Shown here: one piece after another, positions 43,578 to 53,059 of the stretch
Layout: each line of letters starts with the position of its first letter
Numbering within the stretch: the stretch's first letter is position 1
Assembly (NCBI GenBank): GCA_022071955.1
Contig: JAJVIM010000009.1
Coordinates: 1-64,000 of the forward strand
Length of the DNA stretch: 64,000 nucleotides
From: Anaerolineae bacterium
GTDB lineage: Bacteria > Chloroflexota > Anaerolineae > 4572-78 > J111
Reading direction: 5' to 3'
Notes under the pieces: model-generated
The model's database searches: none
What the model was told of the DNA's origin: nothing
What the model saw: the letters and a program-made list of their open reading frames with translations, nothing else
Position numbers and translations under genes: made by a program

Positions 43578-45314
43578 GTGGCCCGAAAGCGGCGGAACAG
43601 CCGAAATACAATGAACTGGTACAGATCTGATTTACATATTCATACTCCTGCATCGAGCGATTATCAGGACCCCAAATGCACATATCTTGACATTTTGCAT
43701 ACTGCCGAGGCCCGTGAACTTGATATTTTGGCTTTTACCGACCATAATACGGTAAGCGGCATCAGAAAACTTCGGGAAGAATTACGAGAATTAGAACTTT
43801 TAGAGCAACTCAACCGCATCAAACCAGACGAACAGCTAAAACTCAATGAATTTCGCCGCTTGCTGGATAAAATCCTGTTGCTGCCCGGCTTTGAACTAAC
43901 CGCGACTTTGGGTTTTCACGTTTTGGGTATTTTCCCCCCGGAAACAACATTAAGAGAACTGGAACATATTTTATTGAGCCTGCGCGTTCCGGCTGAAAAG
44001 CTGGACGAAGGCGCTACCGAAGTTGGCGCTACCGTTGATGTGCTCACCGCCTACCGGATCATCAACGAAGCGGGCGGGCTGGTTATTGCCGCCCACGCTA
44101 ACTCATCGCACGGCGTGGCCATGCAGGGCTTTAATTTTGGGGGGCAAACAAAAATTTCATACACCCAGGACCCCAACCTGCACGCCCTTGAAGTTACCGA
44201 CCTGGAAAGCAAACGCCGGCGCACTACGGCTAACTTTTTTAACGGCTCAAAACCAGAATACCCCCGCCGTATGCACTGCATTCAAGGCTCCGATGCGCAC
44301 CGCTTAATTAAAGACCCCGTCGACAAAAATCGGCTGGGCATTGGCGACCGGGTTGTTGAAGTTTATTTGCCAGAAGTCAGCTTCGACGCGCTCAAAGCGT
44401 TATTTCTGGGCAACGATTTTTCCAGAACACGCCCGTTTCGTCCGGCTCAGGCGCCTTTTGATCACGTGGCCGAAGCCAGAAAAGAAGGCATTAATATTGT
44501 TCAGTCTTTTCATAAATCGATGACCCGGCGTGATGGCCATTTATACGCCGTGTTGTGCGATATTTGCGCCTTTGCCAATACCAATGGCGGCACCATCTAT
44601 GTAGGGTTATCAGACAACCCGCTCGAGGCGGTGGTGGGCGTAACCAAACCCCAAGAAGCCGCCAATATTATCAAAGGCGAGGTTGAAAAGAAAATTACGC
44701 CGCCGCTGGAAATTGAAATCGATCAACATCACACGCTGGGCCAAAAAGTGCTGCAAATCAACGTGCCGGTTGGCGATAACCCGCCGTATGTGATCGACGA
44801 ATATAAAATCTACGTCCGCGATGAAACCGATACCAACCTGGCCGTCCGTGACGAAATTGTGGCTTTGGTTAAACGCAGCCTGCTAACCAAAGGCGAACTC
44901 CAGGCCAGTATCAGCCCGGAACCCGCCGGTGAAGTCACATCAATTGAAGAAACTCCGCCCGAACCCAAAACCGGGGTTGAAATTGTGCTGAGCGAAACGC
45001 GCAACGGGAAAAATTTTTACAGCGTGCGAGATCTGCGCAACGATAACGTTGTTCACAACGTTACCCGCCAATCTGCCAGAAAATTGTGGCAGTATGCCCT
45101 CACCCAGCATGAAACCAACGCCGTTGATGTTAACCGGGTGGAATGGATCGGTGATATTGGCTTGTGGAAAAAACACAAACGCGGCGGGCAAACCCGGTAC
45201 GATCTGGTGCAGCGCGGCCCGGATCAAAAATTGCACGTGTACTACGGCGTCACAGAAAACGGTATTCACGGGCCGTGGATGGCGCTGATTGATGACAGCG
45301 AGAATGGCGGATAA
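43578..45314 (+). CDS. PHP-domain phosphoesterase fused to an AlbA_2 (Schlafen-like) domain
   Basis: A 578-residue soluble protein. The GTG start has AGAGG about ten bases upstream; an ATG lies 33 bp downstream. The PHP domain (about 15-285) shows the metal-binding motifs [41 protein letters not shown] and CIQGSDAH. It is followed from about 300 by an AlbA_2 or Schlafen-type ATP/nucleic-acid-binding domain ([74 protein letters not shown]), and a C-terminal region of about 120 residues that I do not recognise. The pairing suggests a nucleic-acid-linked phosphatase or nuclease; defence roles are possible but not shown. Confidence 0.88.
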   Translation: MARKRRNSRNTMNWYRSDLHIHTPASSDYQDPKCTYLDILHTAEARELDILAFTDHNTVSGIRKLREELRELELLEQLNRIKPDEQLKLNEFRRLLDKILLLPGFELTATLGFHVLGIFPPETTLRELEHILLSLRVPAEKLDEGATEVGATVDVLTAYRIINEAGGLVIAAHANSSHGVAMQGFNFGGQTKISYTQDPNLHALEVTDLESKRRRTTANFFNGSKPEYPRRMHCIQGSDAHRLIKDPVDKNRLGIGDRVVEVYLPEVSFDALKALFLGNDFSRTRPFRPAQAPFDHVAEARKEGINIVQSFHKSMTRRDGHLYAVLCDICAFANTNGGTIYVGLSDNPLEAVVGVTKPQEAANIIKGEVEKKITPPLEIEIDQHHTLGQKVLQINVPVGDNPPYVIDEYKIYVRDETDTNLAVRDEIVALVKRSLLTKGELQASISPEPAGEVTSIEETPPEPKTGVEIVLSETRNGKNFYSVRDLRNDNVVHNVTRQSARKLWQYALTQHETNAVDVNRVEWIGDIGLWKKHKRGGQTRYDLVQRGPDQKLHVYYGVTENGIHGPWMALIDDSENGG

Positions 45315-45332
45315 CTCGCCAGATAATTAACA

Positions 45333-45827
45333 ATGAATAAAGTTGGCATTTTAACCATCAGCGATCGCGGCGCGGCCGGCGTTTATCAGGATAAAAGCGG
45401 CCCCGTGATCCGCCAAATTATCACCGAAAAACTCCACGCCGAGGTGGTGCAAACCGCCATCATCCCCGATGAATTGGAAGGTATAAAATCGACCCTGCTG
45501 AAATGGACAGATGAGGACAAACTGGATCTCATTCTGACCAGCGGCGGCACCGGCTTTGCCCCCCGAGACGTTACCCCGGAAGCCACCCGGCAGGTCATTC
45601 ACCGCGAGGCGCCGGGGTTGGTTTTTGCCATGCTCCGCGATAGCCTGGCCGTTACCCCGCACGCTATGTTGTCGCGCATGGTGGCTGGCATCCGCCACCA
45701 AACCTTGATTATTAACCTGCCGGGCAGCCCCAAAGCCGCCCGTGAAAATCTTGAAACCATTCTCCCCGCACTTCCCCACGCTTTGGAACTGCTCAAAGAC
45801 GATCCGGCAGCAGCACAACATCACTAA
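45333..45827 (+). CDS. Molybdopterin adenylyltransferase-like protein (MoaB/Mog)
   Basis: A 164-residue cytosolic protein that adenylates or binds molybdopterin in molybdenum cofactor synthesis. The family motifs are GILTISDRGAAG, the TSGGTGFAPRDVTPEAT block near 70, and INLPGSPKAARENLE near 130. The enzyme branch (Mog or MoaB) cannot be separated by eye. It follows the PHP-AlbA gene by 18 bp, and the HIT gene starts 15 bp after it, so the run 43578-46187 is probably one transcript. Confidence 0.93.
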   Translation: MNKVGILTISDRGAAGVYQDKSGPVIRQIITEKLHAEVVQTAIIPDELEGIKSTLLKWTDEDKLDLILTSGGTGFAPRDVTPEATRQVIHREAPGLVFAMLRDSLAVTPHAMLSRMVAGIRHQTLIINLPGSPKAARENLETILPALPHALELLKDDPAAAQHH

Positions 45828-45842
45828 AACAGGAGATACTCT

Positions 45843-46187
45843 ATGAGTTCAGACTGCATTTTCTGTAAAATTGCCGCAGGTAAAATCGGCGGCCCGCCGG
45901 TGTATCAGGATGAAGCCATTACCGCATTTAAAGACATCAACCCGCAAGCGCCTGTGCATATTCTGCTTATTCCCAACAAACACATCAGTTCGATGAACGA
46001 AGCCACCGCCGAGGATGAAGCACTGCTGGGCCAATTAATGAGAACCGCTGCCCAAATTGCCCGCAACGAAGGTTTAGGTAGCGGCTATCGGCTGGTGGCC
46101 AACACCGGCCCGGATGGGGGGCAATCGGTGTTCCATATTCACCTTCACCTGCTGGGCGGACGCCGCATGGCCTGGCCTCCCGGTTGA
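45843..46187 (+). CDS. HIT-family nucleotide hydrolase (HinT-like)
   Basis: A 114-residue protein that hydrolyses AMP- or GMP-lysine-type phosphoramidates. It starts CIFCKIAAGKI with the Cys pair of the family, has LLIPNKHISSMNEA and ends in the histidine triad SVFHIHLHLLGGRRM. ATG 45843 is preceded by AGGAGATACT. Full length for the family. Confidence 0.96.
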   Translation: MSSDCIFCKIAAGKIGGPPVYQDEAITAFKDINPQAPVHILLIPNKHISSMNEATAEDEALLGQLMRTAAQIARNEGLGSGYRLVANTGPDGGQSVFHIHLHLLGGRRMAWPPG

Positions 46188-46259
46188 TCACCCACCCACC
46201 AACCGCCCGCCATTCGTCATGTATTTTTTACCCAAATCTTTTACAATGGAAAGAAACCC

Positions 46260-46706
46260 ATGAGCCTGCTAGAAAAAATTAACGCTGACCTGAAAGAGTC
46301 GATGAAAAGCGGAGACAAGTTCCGCACCGAAACCATCAGAAACCTGAAATCGGCCATCAAATATGCCGAAATTGAGGTCGGCGGCATGCTTGATGATGCC
46401 GGCGTTCAGGCGGTTTTGGCCAAACAGGCCAAACAGCGCCGCGATTCAATTGCCGAATTTAGCAAAGCCGGCCGCACCGATCTGGTTGATAAGGAACAGG
46501 CGGAATTGGCCCTGCTTGAAGCCTATTTACCCGAACAACTTACTGCCGATAAAATAAAAGAAATGGCCCAGGCTGTTGTTACCCAACTGGGCGTATCTGA
46601 CGCCAAAGGAATGGGGCTGGTGATGAAAGAATTAATGCCCCAGCTTCAGGGCCGCGCCGATGGCAAACTGGTGAGCCAAATTGTCCGCGAACTGTTGGCC
46701 AGCTAA
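46260..46706 (+). CDS. GatB/YqeY domain protein
   Basis: A 148-residue YqeY-type protein, homologous to the tail domain of the amidotransferase subunit GatB that contacts tRNA. Features are KINADLKESMKSGDKFRTET, RRDSIAEFSKAGRTDLVDKE, LEAYLPEQL and GMGLVMKELMPQLQGRADGK. The exact role of stand-alone YqeY is not established. It lies 14 bp before the pgpH gene. Confidence 0.93.
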   Translation: MSLLEKINADLKESMKSGDKFRTETIRNLKSAIKYAEIEVGGMLDDAGVQAVLAKQAKQRRDSIAEFSKAGRTDLVDKEQAELALLEAYLPEQLTADKIKEMAQAVVTQLGVSDAKGMGLVMKELMPQLQGRADGKLVSQIVRELLAS

Positions 46707-46720
46707 TCGATTTAAGTTTA

Positions 46721-48952
46721 ATGACAGCAACTAACCGAACCGCTACCACGCCCCATAGATTAATAGCTCCTTATATAATGAAGGCAATCATCATTGTTGC
46801 CTTGTTTGTGCTTGCCGGCGTGCTGGTGCTGGTTTACCAGTTTGCCCCAACAGATGTGGTCGATGTGCATTTGGGCGAAGTAGCTACAATGTCGATTGCG
46901 GCCCCCCAGCAAATCTCGTATGTTAGCGACATCGAAACCGAAACGGCGCGCGAACGCGCCAGAAGCGCAGTCTCCACCCAATTTACCCCGCCGGACCCCA
47001 GAGTGGCCCGCCAGCAGGTAACCCGGCTGCGCAAAATATTTGAGTACATGGAAACTGTCCGGGCCGATCCGTATGCGTCGCTGGCCGACAAGTTTGAGTG
47101 GATTGACGCCATCCCCGATATAAACGTGCCGGATACGGTCATCGACCAGATTCTAATTATGGACGAGACCAACTGGGCCGCCGTAAAAAAGGAATCGCTG
47201 CGGCTGCTCGACACCATTCTGCGGGATGAAATCAAAGAAACGCAGGTGCTGGCCAAGCGCCGGGAACTGCCCAACAAAGTGGCGCTGGATATTCCCCAGG
47301 ATCAGGCCGATGTGATTGTCGCTATCACGTCTGATTTGATCAGGGCCAACACCTTCCCCGACGAAGCCAAAACAGAAGCTGAACGGCAGGCAGCCGTCGA
47401 TGCCGTTGAGCCGGTGGTGGTCACAATTGAGGCCAACGAGGTGGTTGTGCCCGCCGGCCGGGTTATCGGCGCGCGGGAACTGGAAAAGATTGAGGCGCTG
47501 GGGTTGCAGCAGCCAAAATTTAGCTGGATCAGGGACTTTTTTGCTCCGGCGACTCTGGTTGTTGTCTTTACCATTGTTTTTTGTATTTACATGGTCCAAT
47601 ACACGCCCAAATTAATCAAAGATGCCAAACGGCTGATTCTGCTGGCGTTGCTGGTGCTGGTATTTTTGATCATCGCCAAAGTGCTTATTCCCAACGGGGT
47701 GGTACTGCCCTACATGTACCCCATTGCCGCCCTGACCATGATGATCGCAGTACTCATCGACGCCCGGCTGGCTTTTATTATCGCCACAATTATGGCGTTT
47801 CTGTCGGGCTACATCGCCACCGAGCGGCCGGAAGAGCTGGTCATTTATTTGCTTTTCAGCGGCTGGACCGGCATTCTGGCGTTGGGTCGCCGGCCGCGCA
47901 TCAACAGCATTCTTTGGGCCGGGATGTATGTGGGCCTGCTTAACACCATCATCATCACCATTTTCAACGCCGATTTCGAGTCGATTTTTGGTAACGGCAG
48001 TGTTGGCCAGTTGATGTTGTTTGGCGTGTTAAACGGCATCTTTTCATCGGGGCTGGCGCTGATTGGCCTGTTTGCTATTGGCAACCTGTTTGGCCTCACA
48101 ACCTCGGTGCAATTAATGGATTTGGGACGCCCCACCCAGCCGCTGCTGCGCCAATTATTGCTCAAGGCTCCCGGCACCTATCATCACAGCCTGATGGTCA
48201 GCAACCTGGCCGAACAGGCCGCCGAACGCATTGGCGCCGACTCGCTGCTGGTGCGGGTGATGGCTTACTACCATGATATTGGCAAAATGCAGCGCCCCTA
48301 TTTTTTCATTGAAAACCAGCCCGAGGGCATGTCAAACGTACACGAAAAGCTGGACCCGCAGGTTAGCGCCCAAATCATCATCAGCCACGTCACCGATGGT
48401 CTGGACCTGGCCAGAAAATACCGCCTGCCGGGATCGCTGAAAAATGGCATTGCCCAGCACCACGGCACAAGTCTGGTTAGATTTTTCTTTTATCAGGCAA
48501 TGGAAGCCGCCAAAGAGGGAGGTACTGAAGTGGACGAGGCCAAATTTCATTACCCCGGCCCCAAACCTCAAACCCGGGAAACCGGCATACTGATGCTGGC
48601 TGATGTTTCTGAAACAACCGTGCGGGCGCTCAAACCTCGCTCCGCCGCCGAAATTGATGAAATTGTGCAAAAGGCCATCACCCACCACCTCGATACCGGC
48701 CAGCTTGACGAGTGCGATTTAACTATTTCAGACCTGCACAATATCCGCCGCGCTTTTGTGGATATTTTGCAGGGTATCCACCATCCGCGCATCAAATACC
48801 CGGAACAGGTTAAAGAGGAAGAACAACAGGCGGCGCAGGAAGCAGCCAGCAGCAACGGCAAAGAGCAGGCCGGCGCGCCCACCACCGAAACTACACCGGC
48901 CAGCGACTCTTTAAAATCCGTACCCGGCTCACGGGTAGTTCGACGAGAGTAA
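46721..48952 (+). CDS. pgpH: 7TM HD-domain phosphodiesterase PgpH-like (cyclic-di-AMP)
   Basis: A 743-residue membrane protein. It has one N-terminal helix (about 20-45), an external 7TMR-HDED domain (about 60-270), about seven helices (about 280-470) and a cytoplasmic HD domain from about 480: LLKAPGTYHHSLMVSNLAEQ, YYHDIGKM, ISHVTDGLDLA and IAQHHGTSLVRFFFYQAM carry the metal-binding His and Asp residues. Characterised relatives hydrolyse cyclic-di-AMP. A charged, low-complexity tail ends the chain. It lies upstream of ybeY and dgkA in the conserved order of many Gram-positive and Chloroflexota genomes. Confidence 0.93.
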   Translation: MTATNRTATTPHRLIAPYIMKAIIIVALFVLAGVLVLVYQFAPTDVVDVHLGEVATMSIAAPQQISYVSDIETETARERARSAVSTQFTPPDPRVARQQVTRLRKIFEYMETVRADPYASLADKFEWIDAIPDINVPDTVIDQILIMDETNWAAVKKESLRLLDTILRDEIKETQVLAKRRELPNKVALDIPQDQADVIVAITSDLIRANTFPDEAKTEAERQAAVDAVEPVVVTIEANEVVVPAGRVIGARELEKIEALGLQQPKFSWIRDFFAPATLVVVFTIVFCIYMVQYTPKLIKDAKRLILLALLVLVFLIIAKVLIPNGVVLPYMYPIAALTMMIAVLIDARLAFIIATIMAFLSGYIATERPEELVIYLLFSGWTGILALGRRPRINSILWAGMYVGLLNTIIITIFNADFESIFGNGSVGQLMLFGVLNGIFSSGLALIGLFAIGNLFGLTTSVQLMDLGRPTQPLLRQLLLKAPGTYHHSLMVSNLAEQAAERIGADSLLVRVMAYYHDIGKMQRPYFFIENQPEGMSNVHEKLDPQVSAQIIISHVTDGLDLARKYRLPGSLKNGIAQHHGTSLVRFFFYQAMEAAKEGGTEVDEAKFHYPGPKPQTRETGILMLADVSETTVRALKPRSAAEIDEIVQKAITHHLDTGQLDECDLTISDLHNIRRAFVDILQGIHHPRIKYPEQVKEEEQQAAQEAASSNGKEQAGAPTTETTPASDSLKSVPGSRVVRRE

Positions 48953-48956
48953 GCCA

Positions 48957-49433
48957 ATGGAAATTTATGTAGACATCGATGAACCGTTTGTCGCCAAAAT
49001 AAACGCCGACCGCCTTCATGCGGCCGTGCTGGCCACACTCGAACAGACTCGGGCCGGGGGATCGAGCCTGGCTGTTTCGGTGACTGATGCCGATACGGTG
49101 CAGGAACTCAACCGGCAGTATCGCGGAATTGATGCGCCCACCGATGTGTTATCGTTTGAAAACACGCCAGACCCCGACTTTCCGCAGATGCCCGCTCCCG
49201 ACCTTTTGGGGCATTTGGGCGATATTGTGATTGCCTACCCGGTTGCCGAAAAACAGGCTCAGGCCGGCGGCCACACCCCAATGGACGAGGTGCTTTTGCT
49301 GGCCATCCACGGGACACTCCACCTGTTGGGCCTTGATCATGACACCGCCGAGTCAAAAGCGCGCATGTGGTCGATTCAGTCGGCGGTATTGGGCCAACTG
49401 GGGCTGGCGCACGTTCAACCCACCGAGGCGTAA
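48957..49433 (+). CDS. ybeY: Endoribonuclease YbeY
   Basis: A 158-residue single-strand RNase that takes part in 16S rRNA 3' maturation and ribosome quality control. The zinc motif is HGTLHLLGLDHDTAE near 120. VTDADTVQELNRQYRGID and PTDVLSFE are typical upstream signatures. It begins 4 bp after the pgpH stop, so the two are closely coupled. Confidence 0.96.
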   Translation: MEIYVDIDEPFVAKINADRLHAAVLATLEQTRAGGSSLAVSVTDADTVQELNRQYRGIDAPTDVLSFENTPDPDFPQMPAPDLLGHLGDIVIAYPVAEKQAQAGGHTPMDEVLLLAIHGTLHLLGLDHDTAESKARMWSIQSAVLGQLGLAHVQPTEA

Positions 49434-49443
49434 AAGGGTGGCC

Positions 49444-49830
49444 GTGTCCAAAATCAATCGGATTCAGAGCTTCCAATATGCGTTTGAAGGCATTGGGCAC
49501 ACACTCAAAACACAGCGCAACGCCCAAATTCACGTCGCTGTGGCCGCGGTGATCGTGCTGTTTGGCCTGTATGTCCGGTTAAACCTCACCGATTGGGCCA
49601 TTTTGACGCTGACAATGGGCTTTGTTATTTCCGCGGAAATGCTCAACACCGCCACCGAAGCCGCGATGGATTTTGCCACGTCGGACTTTCACCCGCAGGT
49701 GAAAATTGTAAAAGACGTGGCCGCCGGGGCGGTGCTGGTAGCGGCGATTACTGCCGTTATTGTGGGGTTGCTCATTTTGGGGCCGCCCCTGTTCCAACTG
49801 CTGCGCTCATTCATTGGGGGCAGCCTTTAA
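49444..49830 (+). CDS. dgkA: Diacylglycerol/undecaprenol kinase DgkA
   Basis: A 128-residue membrane kinase with three helices that phosphorylates undecaprenol (or diacylglycerol). The active-site block SAEMLNTATEAAMDFA is intact near 60, preceded by QRNAQIHVAVAAVIV. The GTG at 49444 is chosen with AAGGG upstream; GTG 49438 is possible. The long open frame before it overlaps ybeY in another phase and is spurious. It is the last protein gene before tRNA-Lys. Confidence 0.93.
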   Translation: MSKINRIQSFQYAFEGIGHTLKTQRNAQIHVAVAAVIVLFGLYVRLNLTDWAILTLTMGFVISAEMLNTATEAAMDFATSDFHPQVKIVKDVAAGAVLVAAITAVIVGLLILGPPLFQLLRSFIGGSL

Positions 49831-49853
49831 AAATCCATGCCGAAAACCGTAAC

Positions 49854-49881
49854 TTGCCAAAGCCGCAAGAGTCAGTAAAAT
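49854..49881 (+). promoter_or_regulatory. Promoter of tRNA-Lys
   Basis: TTGCCA (49854-49859), 16-bp spacer, TAAAAT (49876-49881), ending 11 bp before the mature tRNA. Confidence 0.6.
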
Positions 49882-49892
49882 AGCCTGTACTC

Positions 49893-49965
49893 AGGCCACT
49901 AGCTCAATTGGCAGAGCAACGGACTCTTAATCCGTGGGTTCGGGGTTCGATTCCCCGGTGGCCTA
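49893..49965 (+). tRNA. tRNA-Lys (anticodon CTT)
   Basis: A 73-nt cloverleaf: acceptor AGGCCAC/GTGGCCT, D-arm GCTC/GAGC, anticodon stem ACGGA/TCCGT with loop CTCTTAA (anticodon CTT), T-arm CGGGG/CCCCG with loop TTCGATT, and discriminator A. The CCA end is not encoded. All stems pair fully. Confidence 0.97.
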
Positions 49966-49990
49966 TTTCAAAGAAGTCTTATTCTCAATC

Positions 49991-50013
49991 AAGCGGCTGA
50001 TGCCGCTTTTTTT
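49991..50013 (+). terminator. Terminator after tRNA-Lys
   Basis: AAGCGGC (49991-49997) and GCCGCTT (50002-50008) with a four-base loop, then a run of T to 50013. Confidence 0.9.
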
Positions 50014-50023
50014 GTTACTTTTA

Positions 50024-50148
50024 GGAGTTACGCAGTTCGCTGTATGTCACTCTGAGCCGAAGGCGACCTGTGCCCTTTAGGGTAAGAGTCTCCAATTCGA
50101 TCTAAATCAGAGATTCTTCGCTCAGAATGACCTCAACTGCGTAACTCC
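50024..50148. repeat. MITE-like element with 14-bp terminal inverted repeats (palindromic repeat copy 3)
   Basis: Perfect ends GGAGTTACGCAGTT (50024-50037) and AACTGCGTAACTCC (50135-50148) bound a 125-bp element. Inside is a copy of the GTCA(T/C)TCTGAGC...GCTCAGAATGAC palindrome (50045-50131) that also occurs at 8298 and 13126. Only this copy has these outer ends. No protein is encoded; it may be mobilised in trans by a full-length transposase elsewhere. Confidence 0.82.
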
Positions 50149-50287
50149 AAACTTTTTTACTAAATTGACGGAACCAAAATTATCTGTTAATCTGGTGTCA
50201 AATAACCCGCGGTTGCCTCTTTTTTCAATTTTGCGAAATCTGCGAACAATTTAACGTTCTATGGCAGAAAGATATTGGGAGGGTCCA

Positions 50288-50506
50288 ATGATCCATGTGT
50301 ACGGTACACCCCAAATGCAGCCAGACACCATAAAACCGGTGCCACAATATTCCAAAACTTTTAAGGTGACAGCCGGATTAATCCTGGTTGTGTGCATTGC
50401 CGCGCTGGCCAAATTTCTGAGCGTGTGGGGCCACGATTACCTGCTCAAGGCGCAGGACAGCATTTGTGACAGGTTGTGGCTGAACGAAAGCCGGCGGATG
50501 TCCTGA
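50288..50506 (+). CDS. Small single-helix membrane protein, unknown function
   Basis: A 72-residue protein. ATG 50288 follows GGGAGGG at five bases; the ATG at 50261 has no such site. One membrane helix (about 28-50) is followed by a short amphipathic, positively charged C-terminus. No family is recognised. It stands alone between the MITE-like element and the convergent glutamine cyclotransferase gene. Confidence 0.6.
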   Translation: MIHVYGTPQMQPDTIKPVPQYSKTFKVTAGLILVVCIAALAKFLSVWGHDYLLKAQDSICDRLWLNESRRMS

Positions 50507-50527
50507 TCACGAGTCAAGGTTGAGGGG

Positions 50528-51508
50528 TTACCGGGTGAGCGGGGCCAGTTTAATCTCAAAGACTTTGGGCCAGAATTTCCCGGTTATGAACAGGCGATCG
50601 GTGGCGGCATCGTAGGCAATGCCGTTGAGCACGTCCACCGGTTCGGTCAAATCGGCCGGGGTGAGCAGCCCGTCGAGCAGAATCCAGCCCGTCACCTGGC
50701 CGGTCTCGGGATTGATCCGGGCGATGGTGCTGGTTTGCCACACATTAGCAAATACTTCGCCGTTGATATACTCCAACTCGTTGAGCCGCACCACCGGCCC
50801 ACGCTGATCGAACACGTGCACCCGGCCAATTTCCTGCAACGTGTCCGGGTCCCAAAAATAAAGCGTGTCGCTGCCATCGCTCATGATCAGCCGCCGGCCA
50901 TCGTGAGTAATGCCCCACCCTTCCGTTGGGTACGAAAATTCCTGTATGATTTCAAACGTATCTTTGTTGTACACAAAACCGCGCCCGGCTTTCCAGGTAA
51001 GCTGGTATAGCCTGTTCCCCAGCACGGTAATCCCCTCGCCAAACAATTCGGCAGGCAGATTGATCATCTGTAACACCGAGCCGGTTTCAACGTCCACCTT
51101 GCGCAGTGTAGAACGTCCGGTGAGACCGGTGCCTTCGTAAAAAATCCCGTCGAGATAAATTAATCCCTGCGTAAACCCGTTACGGTCGTGCGGAAAGGTG
51201 TTGACCACGGTGTAGGTGTACACCGTGAGCGGTTGCAGCGCCGGCGCTGGCGTCAGCCGCGGTGATGGGGCAGCGGCCGGAGTCGTGGCCGGTGTTTGGG
51301 TGGGCGTTGGCGGAACTGGCGTGGCTGTTGACGCGGCGGGTTGGGTAGGTACTTCCGCTGCGGATTTGTCGGAGGCGGGCGCTGCGGCGAAAGGCACAAA
51401 AAACAGGCCCACCATCACCACCCCCAAAACCAGCGCCAGTAACAATTTTTTGGTTGATGGTTGCACAGTGACGGATCCCGAATAATGAGTTTGGTCAATA
51501 AAGAGCAA
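50528..51508 (-). CDS. Glutaminyl-peptide cyclotransferase, membrane-anchored
   Basis: A 326-residue exported enzyme of the plant/bacterial five-bladed propeller type that turns N-terminal Gln into pyroglutamate. An N-terminal helix (about 20-42) and a Thr/Pro/Ala linker precede the propeller (about 90-326). Family markers are FPHDRNGFTQGLIYLDGIFY, ESTGLTGRSTLRKVD-type EGTGLTGRSTLRKVD, EGWGITHDGRRLIMSDGSD, NELEYINGEVFANVW and LNGIAYDAATDRLFITGKFW. Extracytoplasmic location suggests it modifies exported proteins. No operon partner is visible. Confidence 0.92.
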   Translation of the reverse strand: MLFIDQTHYSGSVTVQPSTKKLLLALVLGVVMVGLFFVPFAAAPASDKSAAEVPTQPAASTATPVPPTPTQTPATTPAAAPSPRLTPAPALQPLTVYTYTVVNTFPHDRNGFTQGLIYLDGIFYEGTGLTGRSTLRKVDVETGSVLQMINLPAELFGEGITVLGNRLYQLTWKAGRGFVYNKDTFEIIQEFSYPTEGWGITHDGRRLIMSDGSDTLYFWDPDTLQEIGRVHVFDQRGPVVRLNELEYINGEVFANVWQTSTIARINPETGQVTGWILLDGLLTPADLTEPVDVLNGIAYDAATDRLFITGKFWPKVFEIKLAPLTR

Positions 51509-51589
51509 TCATGCGCGTTTGGACACGTTTTGTCAAAACATTTGCAACACCTGCACTGCGACCGCAGGGAGAGCAGGCGCAAGTGTTCG

Positions 51590-53059
51590 CTATTTTCGGC
51601 CGATGAGCTTGACCAGCCCGGCCTGGAGCAGTTGCCAGGCGGCTTCAATGTGTTCGGCCTCGGTGCGAATGCTGCCCACCGCCAACCGCAGCGTGAACTT
51701 GCCGTTGAGTTTGGTGTGAGTCAAAAACACTTTGCCCGTGGCGTTGACCGCATTCATCAATTCTTCGTTTAATTTGTCCAATGTCGCTTCATTTTGAATG
51801 CCCGGCGGGTTGGCCCGAAAGCAAATGGTGGTCAGCGTGGCCGGGGCCAGCCGCTCAAACAGCGACGACTCATCAACCCACTGGCTGAACTGCTGCGCCA
51901 GTTCAATGTGCCGCCGGATGTGGTACTGCAAACCCTGCACCCCGTAATGGCGAATCACAAACCACAGTTTGAGCGCCCGGAAGCGCCGCCCCAACGGAAT
52001 TTGCCAGTCGCGATAATCAAATACTGCACCGGATTCGGTGGCCTGGTTGCGCAGATATTCAGGCAGAATGCTGAGGGTTTTGATCAGCGCCGCCCGGTCG
52101 GCCACAAAAAAGCAGTTCAAATCAAAATTGGTGAACATCCATTTGTGCGGGTTAAACGAGTAGCTATCGGCCAGTTCGACGCCGTTGTTAATGTACCGAA
52201 ACTCCGGGCAAATGGCCGCGGTGCCGTACATGGCCGCGTCGATGTGAAACCACAGGCCGTACTCCCGGCAAATCTGACCAATTTCCGGCAGCGGATCAAC
52301 GGCCGCCGACGAGGTGGTGCCGACCGTGCCGCACACAAAAAAGGGCAGCAGTCCGGCCGCCAAATCGCGCTCAATCTGGGCTTGCAGCGCCTCGGGGCGC
52401 ATGGCAAAGGTCTCGTCAACTTCAATTTTGCGCATATTTTCACGGCCAATGCCGGCAATGAGCAGCCCTTTTTCCAGCGACGAATGCGTCTGGCTGGAAG
52501 AATAAGCCACCAGCCGCTGGCTCAGCCCGTGCTCGTTGCTGGCAAAGTTGGTAGCGCGCTCGCGGGCGGCCAAAATAGCGGTCAGCGTGGCGCTGGAAGC
52601 CGAATCCTGAATCACCCCGCCGCCGCTGCCGCTCGATTTGAAGTGGCCGGGCAAATCCAGCATATCGGCCATCCAGTCCATCACATGGGTTTCCAACTCG
52701 GTGCAGGCCGGGCTGGTAGACCAAAGCATACCCTGCACCGCCAACCCGGACGAGAGCAGATCGCCCAGCACGGATGGGCCGGAACTGTTGGCCGGAAAAT
52801 AGGCAAAAAAGTTGGGCGATTGCCAATGGGTGATACCGGGCATGATGATGCTATCGACATCACCCAGTATTTGCGCAAACGGCTCGCCCTGTTCCGGCGG
52901 CGACGGCGGCAGTTGGGCGCGAATTTCGCCCGGCTGCACCGCCGACAACACCGGAAATTCTTCAACGTGCTCGTAATAATTGGCAAGCCAATCGATAACG
53001 GCGTAGCCGTGCCGGCGGAATTCGTCGGGGGACATGTGGTAATTTTTTTGCTGGCTCAT
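51590..53059 (-). CDS. PLP-dependent decarboxylase, aromatic-L-amino-acid-type
   Basis: A 489-residue type II decarboxylase. ATG 53059 is chosen (GGAG five bases upstream). Family motifs are LPGHFKSSGSGGGVIQDSAS, YSSSQTHSSLEKGLLIAGIG, the PLP-binding HIDAAMYGTAAICPEFR (Asp pairing with the ring nitrogen) and SFNPHKWMFTNFDLNCF with the Schiff-base Lys. The near-N-terminal HWQSPNFFAYFPANSS lines the active site. Substrates may be tryptophan, tyrosine, DOPA or phenylalanine, not decided by eye. No neighbouring pathway gene is present. Confidence 0.94.
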   Translation of the reverse strand: MSQQKNYHMSPDEFRRHGYAVIDWLANYYEHVEEFPVLSAVQPGEIRAQLPPSPPEQGEPFAQILGDVDSIIMPGITHWQSPNFFAYFPANSSGPSVLGDLLSSGLAVQGMLWSTSPACTELETHVMDWMADMLDLPGHFKSSGSGGGVIQDSASSATLTAILAARERATNFASNEHGLSQRLVAYSSSQTHSSLEKGLLIAGIGRENMRKIEVDETFAMRPEALQAQIERDLAAGLLPFFVCGTVGTTSSAAVDPLPEIGQICREYGLWFHIDAAMYGTAAICPEFRYINNGVELADSYSFNPHKWMFTNFDLNCFFVADRAALIKTLSILPEYLRNQATESGAVFDYRDWQIPLGRRFRALKLWFVIRHYGVQGLQYHIRRHIELAQQFSQWVDESSLFERLAPATLTTICFRANPPGIQNEATLDKLNEELMNAVNATGKVFLTHTKLNGKFTLRLAVGSIRTEAEHIEAAWQLLQAGLVKLIGRK

